Of a stretch of DNA of 64,000 bases, positions 16,756 through 24,758 are shown piece after piece; the stretch's first letter is position 1, and each line of letters begins with the position of its first letter. Source of the DNA: Rhodospirillaceae bacterium (GTDB taxonomy: Bacteria; Pseudomonadota; Alphaproteobacteria; Kiloniellales; DSM-21159); contig CP030885.1 in assembly GCA_006969625.1 (NCBI GenBank), positions 1,612,001-1,676,000 of the forward strand, read 5' to 3'. The position numbers were made by a program, and so were the translations under genes. The notes under the pieces are model-generated. The model did no database searches. It was not told where the DNA came from and saw nothing but the letters and a program-made list of their open reading frames with translations.

Positions 16756-18198
16756 TCACTCGGCCACGCCCTCGGCCAAGACAAGGTCGCGCGTCGAGAT
16801 GACGAGTGCCAGGCTTGCGAGCGTGGCGAGGGCCGCAACCGCGGCACCGCCGCTGAAGACCCACCACGCCGCGTCCGCCACCGCTTGGGTCGTTTCCGCT
16901 CCGCTGGCGTGGTAGTCGCCTAGCCCCCCAAGATTGGCGAGCAATCCCGCAATCGCCGCCCCCAAAGCACCACCGGCCGACTGCAGGGTCGGCGTCGCCC
17001 CGGCTGCCAGATCCCGCTCGGCGACCTCGGCCGCGGCTTGAGTCCGTTGCGCCAGGAATGCCCAACACGTCCCGAAACCAATACCGACCAGCATCAGGCA
17101 CACCGCGAGGGGAACAACGCCCGCCCGGTCGGAGAACAGCCAGCCAGTGGCCAGAACCGTGGCAGCGACGATCGCCGGGCCGACAAGTAGGGCAACGCTG
17201 GCGCGGTGCTGCGGGACACGCGTCACGAGGATCGCGGCGGTCGACCAACCGATCGCAGTCAAGGCGCCGAAGTATCCGGCTACGATCGCCGAGTTCCCGC
17301 CGACTTCTTGGATTAAATAAGGCGCGTAGACATGTACGCCGGCCGAGGCCGCCGGCAGCAACAAGGCGACCCAGAGTCCGAAGGCGACCGGCGTCGACAG
17401 CGTGAAGGATCCCGACGGAAATAGCCGATGCAGGCTACGCCGATCGAGCGCGATTGAGGCCGCGAAGCAAAAAGCCGCCGCCACAAGAAGCGTGACGATA
17501 TGGAGCGCTGTTTCGGCCAGGCTCGCGAGGCATACGCCGATCGCGGCGGTACCGATGAGCGCGAGGCGGCCACCCCCGAAGGTTCCGGCAGGTTCGGTTT
17601 GGCTCGTGTCCGCCGATGTCAAGACACGGCTGAGCAGCCATAGGTATACAGCTGCGAAGGGGAGATTCATGAGGAAGGCGATGCGCCAGCCGGCCAGCTC
17701 GACCAGAACGCCCGCCGCCAGCGGGCCGAAAGCCGCCCCCACGGCGTACACCACCGCGAGCAGGCCGAAGGCGCGAGGAATTGCAGTCGCCGCGAAAAGC
17801 TCACGCACCAGGGCATACGAGACCGCGAGGATGATGCCTTCGGATGCGCCTTGAAGGGCACGCCCCACCAGCAGCATCGGCATGTCTGAAGCCGCCGCGG
17901 CAAGCAGGGTGCCTGCCAAGAACACGAACGTACAGGCGGTGAGCAGCCGGCGGGCGCCGTATCTGATCTTGAGACGGCCGCCGCTCGCACCGCCGATGAT
18001 CGAGCACACGAGGAATACGGTGGTTGCCCAGCTTATGAGCGGGACCGCATCCATCTCCTTGGCCACTGTCGGCATTACGGTCACCGCCATGAACCAGTTC
18101 ATGGCGTGCAAGCCGACGCCCAGGCAGATCAGCCAGCTCGATCGCCAGTTGGGCCCAAACAGAAGCCAATTCCAGGAAGGCCGGTGCACGTCAGCCAT
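16756..18198 (-). CDS. MFS family transporter, candidate exporter of the cluster product
   Basis: 480 residues with about 12-14 hydrophobic segments. The N-terminal helix region reads WLICLGVGLHAMNWFMAVTVMPTV, and the loop after helix 2 (GGRLKIRYGARRLL) corresponds to the MFS G-x-x-x-D-R-x-G-R-R motif. The GRALQGASEGIILAVSYALV stretch resembles motif C of drug-efflux members (DHA2-like). It is last in a leftward series running from 22777. An exporter for an antibiotic-like flavin analogue fits; B. glumae instead uses an RND pump for toxoflavin. Confidence 0.85.
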   Translation of the reverse strand: MADVHRPSWNWLLFGPNWRSSWLICLGVGLHAMNWFMAVTVMPTVAKEMDAVPLISWATTVFLVCSIIGGASGGRLKIRYGARRLLTACTFVFLAGTLLAAAASDMPMLLVGRALQGASEGIILAVSYALVRELFAATAIPRAFGLLAVVYAVGAAFGPLAAGVLVELAGWRIAFLMNLPFAAVYLWLLSRVLTSADTSQTEPAGTFGGGRLALIGTAAIGVCLASLAETALHIVTLLVAAAFCFAASIALDRRSLHRLFPSGSFTLSTPVAFGLWVALLLPAASAGVHVYAPYLIQEVGGNSAIVAGYFGALTAIGWSTAAILVTRVPQHRASVALLVGPAIVAATVLATGWLFSDRAGVVPLAVCLMLVGIGFGTCWAFLAQRTQAAAEVAERDLAAGATPTLQSAGGALGAAIAGLLANLGGLGDYHASGAETTQAVADAAWWVFSGGAAVAALATLASLALVISTRDLVLAEGVAE

Positions 18199-18448
18199 GG
18201 TGCGGTGCTTCCGACTTCATCGCGACTGTCCAGACGTAACCCGCTCTCGTTGCCTGCACCTGAGCCCCCTCATAGTGGTTTCATAGCTTGAGGCACTCAA
18301 CTTCGACATTTGCCTCCGGGCGCGCCCTCGCTCACCTTGCGCGTTACGGAATGCGCCTTCGGGGATCGACCACCTTCAGCCCGAGCGGTCGAAGTTGCTT
18401 CGACGTGAAAATAGGCGTCCGGTGGCCTGGCCGGATCTGCGAGGGCCA

Positions 18449-19318
18449 TTAGGCGGTCAGACCCCTCAGCATTTCCTGTTCCGGGGTATAGACCTCGATG
18501 AGATAGCCGTCTGGGTCGCGAACGTAGAAGGCGGTGCGATAGCCTTCCGAGATGGTATAGGGCCCGCGGCGCGGACCTGGTCCTCTGACAATCTCCGCGC
18601 CCCTGGCCGGCAGTCGCTCCGCCAAATCCATCAGCGTCGGACGGTCCACCCGCAGTCCGAAATGGAAGTCCGGATGCACGGCCGCCGCCTCTGCCTGCTG
18701 CAGAAAAAGATCGAAACCCTGAAGGTTCAGCACGACTTTGTCCGCGCCCAAGTGCTTCACGTACCGCGCGCCGAGAACGTGGATGTAGAAACGGCAGCTG
18801 CGTGCAAGGTCAGTGGTCGGAAGATTGAGGTGATTGAGCCAGAGGGGTGGCGTCCCATCCTGAACGGCGTCCAGGGCTTGACGCTCGGAACTCGTCCGCC
18901 CGCTCGCGAAGTGTCGGACGCTATCTGCAAAGGCGCAGAATTCGCTCAGGTCTTGCGCACCGATCGTCGCGCCGCCATCCGGCCCATCGATCAGCGCCGC
19001 CAATCGCGGAAAAACGAAGGCCTTGGCTGCGTCCAGGGCACGTCTCTGTGCTTCGACGCCAATACCGGGGGAGCCTGCCAGCATCACGGCTTTCCCGAAG
19101 GGCGCATCGCCGTTGGCGGCAATCGCAGAAAGACGATCGAGGCTTTTCTGATCCGGCGGCGTGTCTCGCGTCACGACAAGGACCGCGTCTGCGGTATCCA
19201 CCTCCGTTGCAGAGACCGGCACAAGCTTTTCGCGCTCGGGCAAGACACTCGGCAGGACCATCTGGCGCGGCTGCTCGCCTTGCGCAGCCAGGAGGTCGAA
19301 CAGCATCAGTCGCGGCAT
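18449..19318 (-). CDS. VOC-domain protein with N-terminal flavodoxin-like remnant; candidate self-resistance or degradation enzyme
   Basis: 289 residues from ATG 19318 after a GGAAGGG site. Residues about 158-285 form a vicinal-oxygen-chelate domain with likely metal ligands His163 (LNHLNLP), His219 (DFHFGLRV) and Glu275 (YLIEVYTPE). Residues about 40-110 (ADAVLVVTRD and GKAVMLAGSPGIGVEAQRR) look like the second half of an NADPH-FMN-reductase fold, but the front half with the phosphate loop is missing. Toxoflavin-degrading lyase (TflA/TxDE) is itself a VOC metalloenzyme, so a protective role is attractive. Generic dioxygenase or glyoxalase-type activity is the alternative. Not proven. Confidence 0.75.
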   Translation of the reverse strand: MPRLMLFDLLAAQGEQPRQMVLPSVLPEREKLVPVSATEVDTADAVLVVTRDTPPDQKSLDRLSAIAANGDAPFGKAVMLAGSPGIGVEAQRRALDAAKAFVFPRLAALIDGPDGGATIGAQDLSEFCAFADSVRHFASGRTSSERQALDAVQDGTPPLWLNHLNLPTTDLARSCRFYIHVLGARYVKHLGADKVVLNLQGFDLFLQQAEAAAVHPDFHFGLRVDRPTLMDLAERLPARGAEIVRGPGPRRGPYTISEGYRTAFYVRDPDGYLIEVYTPEQEMLRGLTA

Positions 19319-19341
19319 GGCTGTGCCCTTCCGATCCGCAG

Positions 19342-20397
19342 CTAAGCTGCGACACGACCCAGCAGCAGCGTCTTGAACGTGCTGAGCCGAAGGCACTCGA
19401 CTGGACTCAGACCGGCGTCGGCAAACAACGCCGCGAGTTCGCCGTCACCCTCCAGATAGCCACTCTGCGTGTTGATATGGAAGCGCAGTGAGATCATCGC
19501 TGGATCGAATGCGGGCGCCGGGTCCTTCTCGTCGAAGGCGATCTTGCAAACGGCAAGGAGACCGCCAGCGCGCACATGCCTGCACGCGAGGTCAAGCAGC
19601 TCTGCCTTCGAGGCTCGGTCGAAGTAGTGCAATAGATCGTTCAGCATGACGAGGTCGAACTGCACATCCAGGTTGAGCGCGCGCGCGTCGCCATAGACGA
19701 ATTCGCACCGCTCAGCGAGACCGGCTTCATTGAGGTTCGCCCGGCCTACGTCGAGGCTGTGAGGCAGATCGAACAGCGTGGCGCGCGCTTGCGGATAGCT
19801 CTCTAGGATGCGTTGCGAAAAGAGCCCGTGCCCGGCACCGACATCGAGGCTATCGCAAAGGTCGGGCCGCCGTTGCCGGATCAGCCTGGCCGTTGCAGAG
19901 GCGGCCTCCGCGTTCGTTTGGCCGATACTTTGCAAGTAGTTCCCCATCAGGGGCGTCTCGACCAGCGTCTCGTAGAAGCCTTCGCCCTGATAGGTGCCGC
20001 GGATCATCTCAGGAAGCTCGAGCCAGATCTGGTTCTGACGCTTGTTGGACAGGAGCCACTCGTCCATCCGCTCGGCTTCGAGCAGTTCGCTGACCTGGGC
20101 AGCCACCGTATACCGCCCGCCTGCGACCCTCGCCACCACGCCCATCGCCGCGAGCGTCTCGAGCAGCAGCCGCAACGGGAGCTCGCGCCAGCCTGCGGCA
20201 TTCGCTAGGCTCTCGACGTCGGGCGGATCGCCGGCCCGTTCGGCAAGCCGCCGGAACAGTCCGAGCTCCAGGGCCGCGAACAGAACGGCGGCTTCCCGAT
20301 ATCTCGTTGCCGTCTCGATCAGCGAGTCGCTGTAGCCTTGTACCTCGGCTGCCGCCGCCGCGTTCCGTGCGACTGACGGATGCGCCAGGATCGACAT
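19342..20397 (-). CDS. SAM-dependent methyltransferase, O-methyltransferase (caffeate/hydroxyneurosporene) type
   Basis: 351 residues from ATG 20397 behind AAGGAGAG. The N-terminal third is a winged-helix dimerisation domain (LFAALELGLFRRLAE, RELPLRLLLETLAAMGVVAR). The C-terminal part has SAM motif I in SLDVGAGHGLFSQRIL and later VMLNDLLHYFD and HVRAGGLLAVCKI. This is the plant-type OMT fold used in many natural-product pathways for O-, N- or C-methylation. Gene order suggests it methylates the azapteridine or a precursor; toxoflavin carries two N-methyl groups. The second methyltransferase at 23202 is closer in size to ToxA. Confidence 0.85.
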   Translation of the reverse strand: MSILAHPSVARNAAAAAEVQGYSDSLIETATRYREAAVLFAALELGLFRRLAERAGDPPDVESLANAAGWRELPLRLLLETLAAMGVVARVAGGRYTVAAQVSELLEAERMDEWLLSNKRQNQIWLELPEMIRGTYQGEGFYETLVETPLMGNYLQSIGQTNAEAASATARLIRQRRPDLCDSLDVGAGHGLFSQRILESYPQARATLFDLPHSLDVGRANLNEAGLAERCEFVYGDARALNLDVQFDLVMLNDLLHYFDRASKAELLDLACRHVRAGGLLAVCKIAFDEKDPAPAFDPAMISLRFHINTQSGYLEGDGELAALFADAGLSPVECLRLSTFKTLLLGRVAA

Positions 20398-20444
20398 GGG
20401 CCCACTCTCCTTGGCATGCATACTCACGCGATCGCGCGCAGACC

Positions 20445-22406
20445 TTACTCCGCCGCTATCGCGCCAGTTCCGGCCGCGCCCGTGAGGCGAGGGACGAGCT
20501 CGCCCTGCCAATCAGGCAAAGGCAGTGCGAATTCCGCTGCATTGCCGAGCGCGACGATGTTCTCGTTGTAGATGCGGAAGGCGTGGACTTCGCCGGACCG
20601 CCCAAAGGTGGCGAAGTCGAAGGGATAGCTGCCGTCGTTCGGATGGCGAGGGAGCCAGACGAGCCCCTTCGAGTAGTCCACCTGATCCGGGACCTCCGCC
20701 AGGTGTTCACCCGTGGCAAGGTCGTACAGGTTGATCATGGTGGTGTAGCCGACCAGGAGAAGGTAGGTGTGGGTGGGATCCCAGACGAAATCCTCGATCG
20801 TGTTCCCGGTGTAGTCGACGATGACCTGTTCGCGACCCGCAGTCAGATCGATCTCGTTGAGCCCTGATCCGTAGACGTGGAACAGGCGATCGCCGTCGAG
20901 CCACTTCGTCCGTTTGTTGCGGCCGGACTCGAAGCGATAGGCCACGTCGTCGAAGTCGGAGGCTGAGACGATCACGCCCTCGTTGTGCCGTTCGCAGATT
21001 GCCAAGAGATCCCGTTCCGGATTGTAGGCCAGAGCCCAAACGGGAAAGCCACTCGGGGACGACCAGGTCGAGAGCATCCGCCCACTGTCGGTGTCTAGGT
21101 GGTAGACGCACCCGTCTTCGCACGCCACGAAGGCCTCGCTCGTCTCGCCTCGCATGGCCAGATCCCGCACGGCTCCGTCGAGCTCGGCCAGCGTGCTCAA
21201 GCGATCGCCCTTCAGGCTGTAGACGCGACCGTCTGTCCGGCCCAGCACGAGCGCGCCGGTCTGTCGGTCGACCTCCATTCTCTTGGTGTAGGCTTCCGGG
21301 TCGACGTCCAGCTTCTGCGTGCTGCTCGCGAAACGGCGGCGCAACGAACTCCGCTCCACATCGCGCGGCGCCAAGCGAAGCAGGCGATCCCCCTCGCCGG
21401 CAAAGAGGAGACGCCCCTCCGGATCGAGCGTGCCTGTCCAGAGCGCCGCCGGCGTCTCCTTCAAGCGTGCCAGGCATTCCCCCGTCCCGACGTCCGCCTT
21501 GTAGAGCGTTCCGTTGCGCGCCTGAACCACCAGGAGGCGCGGATCGCGGCGAATACCGCGAATCCAGCGGTTCTTGAAATTCGTCCGGAAAACCGCGCCC
21601 AGGCTCTCGCAAGTCTTGGGGTCGAGCTCGTAGATCTTGCGGTCGAACGCGCTGGCGAACACCCGGCCGTCGGTGGGGTTGTAGGTCACCTGCTCGAAGT
21701 CGTCGCGGGCGAATTTCGAGCCGATCGCCGCGACCTTGCCCGGCTCGGCGATGTCGAAGCGGGCACAGTGACAGTCGTCGGTCGCAGCGAGGTACTGCGT
21801 GCCGTGCATGAACTCGATCCAGTGAACGGCGTGGTCGCCGACTTTCCAGCGGCCGAGCACTTCGGACCCGTCGGACAGCGCCACTTCTCCGTACGCCGAA
21901 CCGGTGAGAACCCGGTCATCTCGGTTGGCATAGCGCGCTGAAATCACATCCTCGCCCGCATGGTGACGCAGGCAGTGAACGATCTCGACGTTGCCGGCCT
22001 CGTCGAATTGCAGCTGCAGGACGCCTGCATTCGCGGTTCGGGTCACCAGACGCGGCGCACTGTCGTGAAAGGCCAGCATCTGAGAGTTCGAGTGGACATC
22101 GGGTACGGGCCGCTCGTCGTTGCTCGGCCGGATGTTCCGCAGCGACATGGCAGCGAGCGGCCCGAGTGTGCCGTCTTCTGCGTAGCGCCAGATGCTGACG
22201 CTACGGTCCATCGACAGGCAGGCCAGGTACGGCAGAGCCGGATGTGCCTGGATTGCCGTGATCGCGCCGGCATGCGCCTGGACCGTGCGCAGGATCTCGA
22301 ACGACTCGAGGTCCACGATGTCCACCTGGCCTGCGATGTTGCCGACGAAGACGAGGCGTTCGTCCTTGTCGACGCTGAAGCATTCGATCTTGCGAGCGGC
22401 TTGCAT
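20445..22406 (-). CDS. Second WD40-like beta-propeller protein of the cluster
   Basis: 653 residues without signal peptide. Degenerate WD40 units are seen throughout: ECFSVDKDERLVFVGNIAGQV at the start, LACLSMDRSVSIWRYA, LTGSAYGEVALSDG, FASAFDRKIYELD and later ICERHNEGVIVSAS. The length suits two seven-bladed propellers. No catalytic motif is visible. It is not a copy of the ToxC-like protein: the repeats differ in spacing and it is longer. It follows the 111-residue gene with a 35-base gap and precedes the O-methyltransferase, so it probably works with one of these as a scaffold. Confidence 0.75.
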   Translation of the reverse strand: MQAARKIECFSVDKDERLVFVGNIAGQVDIVDLESFEILRTVQAHAGAITAIQAHPALPYLACLSMDRSVSIWRYAEDGTLGPLAAMSLRNIRPSNDERPVPDVHSNSQMLAFHDSAPRLVTRTANAGVLQLQFDEAGNVEIVHCLRHHAGEDVISARYANRDDRVLTGSAYGEVALSDGSEVLGRWKVGDHAVHWIEFMHGTQYLAATDDCHCARFDIAEPGKVAAIGSKFARDDFEQVTYNPTDGRVFASAFDRKIYELDPKTCESLGAVFRTNFKNRWIRGIRRDPRLLVVQARNGTLYKADVGTGECLARLKETPAALWTGTLDPEGRLLFAGEGDRLLRLAPRDVERSSLRRRFASSTQKLDVDPEAYTKRMEVDRQTGALVLGRTDGRVYSLKGDRLSTLAELDGAVRDLAMRGETSEAFVACEDGCVYHLDTDSGRMLSTWSSPSGFPVWALAYNPERDLLAICERHNEGVIVSASDFDDVAYRFESGRNKRTKWLDGDRLFHVYGSGLNEIDLTAGREQVIVDYTGNTIEDFVWDPTHTYLLLVGYTTMINLYDLATGEHLAEVPDQVDYSKGLVWLPRHPNDGSYPFDFATFGRSGEVHAFRIYNENIVALGNAAEFALPLPDWQGELVPRLTGAAGTGAIAAE

Positions 22407-22441
22407 GGGGGGACTCCCGGATCAGTCTCGGCAGTGTCGGA

Positions 22442-22777
22442 TCACTGGTTCATGGTGACGGCGAGCCCCGTCGCGGATCCCGGCGAGAGCGGCTTGCCGA
22501 GCCGCTTGAGGGACGGCAAGTCCGGATTGCAGCAGATACCTTCGCCGGCTATGGCCAGCGGCGGGTTGGCTTGGGTCTCGACCCCACGTTCCATCGACTG
22601 CCGGCGCGCGAGATCCGTTGCCAGATAGGCCAGTGCTTCTGGCCGAGTGCCCGCAGGAAGCTGGCGGTCCACTGCCGCCAGCGCGTCGCGCAGGGCATCG
22701 AGGGCAGCACGGCCGTCCTCACCGGCGCCGAGCTTCCCGTAGGCGTCCAGAAGTGTCTCCAGAGGATCAACGTACAT
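22442..22777 (-). CDS. Small uncharacterised protein (111 aa) paired with the WD40 gene
   Basis: From ATG 22777 behind an AGAGGTAGAG site. Residues 1-60 are predicted helical and rich in Ala, Leu and Asp (ETLLDAYGKLGAGEDGRAAL). The C-terminal 45 residues are different, with Gly, Pro and Ser, and contain the only cysteines as an adjacent pair, GEGICCNPDLP. That helix-then-flexible-tail plan resembles a carrier, a small subunit or a leader-core peptide. No known family is recognised. First gene of the leftward operon, divergent from 23202. Confidence 0.6.
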   Translation of the reverse strand: MYVDPLETLLDAYGKLGAGEDGRAALDALRDALAAVDRQLPAGTRPEALAYLATDLARRQSMERGVETQANPPLAIAGEGICCNPDLPSLKRLGKPLSPGSATGLAVTMNQ

Positions 22778-23201
22778 CGCTCTACCTCTTTCCCTTGAGC
22801 CAAGCATCAGAACCCCGGAAGCGGTGGCGCTTGGCTCCGTGAGCACTCAGGCGTGGCAGAAGCGGCATGCCGCCATGCACCGCGGTGAAGCACGGACCGC
22901 CATTCGCTCGGTCCCGGCGCCATGCGTCGTCGCTTTTGACTATCCAGGAGACAGAGACCAAACGCTATTGGGGGCGATCCCTACCGCAGCGCGACTCTGT
23001 TTTCTCTGCGACCCCATGCACTGGGGGAGAGCCCGAATTGACCGCACTGGTACTCCGATGCTCGCATGCCATGAGAGCTCGCGACCTGGTCACTCGCCCC
23101 ACGGGGCATCTGGCAGCCGGCCTGCGACGCTTGCTCTCCGGCGGGCTCGGCGCCTGGCAGTCACCCCGCCGACTGCACCATGCGAAGAAGGGAGATCCAC
23201 A
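22778..23201. promoter_or_regulatory. Divergent intergenic control region
   Basis: 424 bases separate two head-to-head operons. I see no credible ORF on codon usage. A perfect inverted repeat CCCCA-TGCAC-TGGGG is at 23012-23026, and a GCCCC/GGGGC hairpin at about 23096-23107. No cobalamin riboswitch consensus was recognised although a B12 enzyme lies downstream. The plus-strand gene has the site AAGAAGGGAG just before ATG 23202. Confidence 0.4.
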
Positions 23202-23921
23202 ATGTCGAGGCTCGTCGAGCAGAAGGCTGCCGCCGTGTCGGCGGCACGGCAAGAGCCCGCCAAGATCGTCCACGACGTCTACTCGACGGGCGATCAGGCC
23301 GCTCTCAACAGCTACTACCGCGACTGGGCGGGCGCCTACGACAGCGATGTCGTCGAGCGCATGGGCTACACGGCGCCGAGCGAAGCGGCCGAGGTGCTCG
23401 CGGAGTGGTTGCCTGGTGCCGGGGAGGCGCATGTTCTGGATGCCGGTGCAGGGACCGGCCTGGTCGGCGAGGCCCTGAAGTCGCTCGGCTTTACCCGGAT
23501 CGATGCGCTCGACGCGTCGCAAGAGATGCTCGACGTGGCCGGGTCGAAAGGGGTCTACAGCCGACTGATCCGCGCCGAGTTGGGCCCAGATCGCCTCGAC
23601 CTGGGCGACGCGACCTACGACGGCCTTATCTGCGTGGGCACCTTCACCTTCGGGCATGTGAAGGCCGATGCCTTCGACGAACTCCTGCGCATCCTGAAGC
23701 CGGGCGGCCTGTTCTGCTTCACACATCGAACCGACGTGTACGCCGATCCCAGTCTCGGTTTCGAGCGGCGGCAAGCAGATCTCTCTGCAGACGGTGCCTG
23801 GGAGCTGCTGTTCAAGAGCGAGGCGCGGCCTTACTTGCCGCGCGTCGATCCGAAGATTCGCTACAATACCTGGCTCTACCGGAAGGCGTCGCAGCCGGCT
23901 GCGAACGACGCGTTGCGGTGA
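23202..23921 (+). CDS. Class I SAM-dependent methyltransferase (ToxA-like size)
   Basis: 239 residues from ATG 23202 with a clear ribosome site. Motif I is VLDAGAGTGLVGEAL, the acidic residue ending strand 2 is in IDALDASQEML, and later motifs are DGLICVGTFTFGHV and LRILKPGGLFCFTHR. The N-terminal line VHDVYSTGDQAALNSYYRDWAGAYD is seen in small-molecule methyltransferases of the METTL27/WBSCR27-like group. ToxA, the N-methyltransferase of toxoflavin synthesis, is of similar size (about 245 residues), so this is the better ToxA candidate of the two. The next gene overlaps it by GTGA. Confidence 0.8.
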   Translation: MSRLVEQKAAAVSAARQEPAKIVHDVYSTGDQAALNSYYRDWAGAYDSDVVERMGYTAPSEAAEVLAEWLPGAGEAHVLDAGAGTGLVGEALKSLGFTRIDALDASQEMLDVAGSKGVYSRLIRAELGPDRLDLGDATYDGLICVGTFTFGHVKADAFDELLRILKPGGLFCFTHRTDVYADPSLGFERRQADLSADGAWELLFKSEARPYLPRVDPKIRYNTWLYRKASQPAANDALR

Positions 23922-24742
23922 CGGCTGCTCTGTCCGCCCCACCGGCCCGGCATTCTCGCGAGCCGGGCGGCATTTCGTCGCTCGCCCTGCTCGGATGTAG
24001 CGACAACTACGGCCGAGACATCGCCGCTTGCTTGCTGCCGCACTTGGGCGACGGGTTGATCCTGACCAATCGCAACCGCTCGATCGTACGCAGCTTGGAG
24101 CGTGATTTCCCGCGGGTCGACGGGGATAACGCTTCCGCCGTCCGTCAGGCCGAATGGGTGGGGATCCTGGTGCGGCCGCCGCAGGTCAAGGACCTCCTGG
24201 CGGAGATCTGCACTCACCTGCGACCTGGCCAGCTCGTGCTCAACTTCACCGCAAGCCGCTGGCACCTGCCAGCGCGTGCCAATGGTCCCTGGAAACTCGA
24301 TATCGCTGTCGCCCCGCCTGTCGGTCACTCGGTGCAGGTCGCCTTCTATCGGCCAGATCCCTCGGTGCCCGAACACCTGCAGACGGCGTTGTTGAACTTG
24401 CTGAGCCGTATGGCGCGCCGCGTTATCGAGACCCAGGACAGTGTGGCCGAGATGACCCTTATGGCACGCTGCATCGCGCACTTCGCCGCTTATTCCGCCG
24501 CGCTCACGCAAGAAGGCTTCAGCCAACCGTCCGTCACGGCCCATCTCCTCCAACTGGCTGCATGTCTGGAGGATATCTCCGCGGACGAACTCCTGGCGCG
24601 CGCTTCGACCAAGGGCGGCATCACGAGTACCGTCGCCGAACTCTTTACGCGCGATCCCGCCTTCGGTGTGTGGGTGGCGCGCGAGCGGAACGCGGTCGCG
24701 CCGTGGTTGGCCCAGGCCGGCGCGGCGCTCGAAGCCAACTGA
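23918..24742 (+). CDS. Pyrroline-5-carboxylate reductase-like NAD(P)-dependent enzyme, divergent
   Basis: 274 residues from GTG 23918, coupled to the methyltransferase by GTGA. The fold resembles ProC: strand 1 SLALLGCSDNYGRDIA has a degenerate glycine motif, EWVGILVRPPQVKDLL matches the VKPQ region, and STKGGITSTVAELF corresponds to the TSPGGTT signature of P5C reductase. Motif loss around the nucleotide loop sets it apart from housekeeping ProC. It precedes lysine 5,6-aminomutase genes, so it may reduce a cyclic imine formed from an aminomutase product (inference); a beta-hydroxyacid-dehydrogenase-like function remains possible. Confidence 0.65.
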   Translation: MTAALSAPPARHSREPGGISSLALLGCSDNYGRDIAACLLPHLGDGLILTNRNRSIVRSLERDFPRVDGDNASAVRQAEWVGILVRPPQVKDLLAEICTHLRPGQLVLNFTASRWHLPARANGPWKLDIAVAPPVGHSVQVAFYRPDPSVPEHLQTALLNLLSRMARRVIETQDSVAEMTLMARCIAHFAAYSAALTQEGFSQPSVTAHLLQLAACLEDISADELLARASTKGGITSTVAELFTRDPAFGVWVARERNAVAPWLAQAGAALEAN

Positions 24743-24758
24743 AAGGAGGGGCACCGCC

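Noticed and set aside
22778-23201. Cobalamin riboswitch ahead of the B12-dependent aminomutase operon
   Set aside because: The region has GCACTG and GGGAGAG fragments and hairpins, but I could not find the B12-box or the conserved core in the right order.
23918-24742. Housekeeping proC
   Set aside because: The glycine-rich nucleotide motif and several conserved ProC segments are degenerate, and the gene is locked in an operon with a methyltransferase and an aminomutase.
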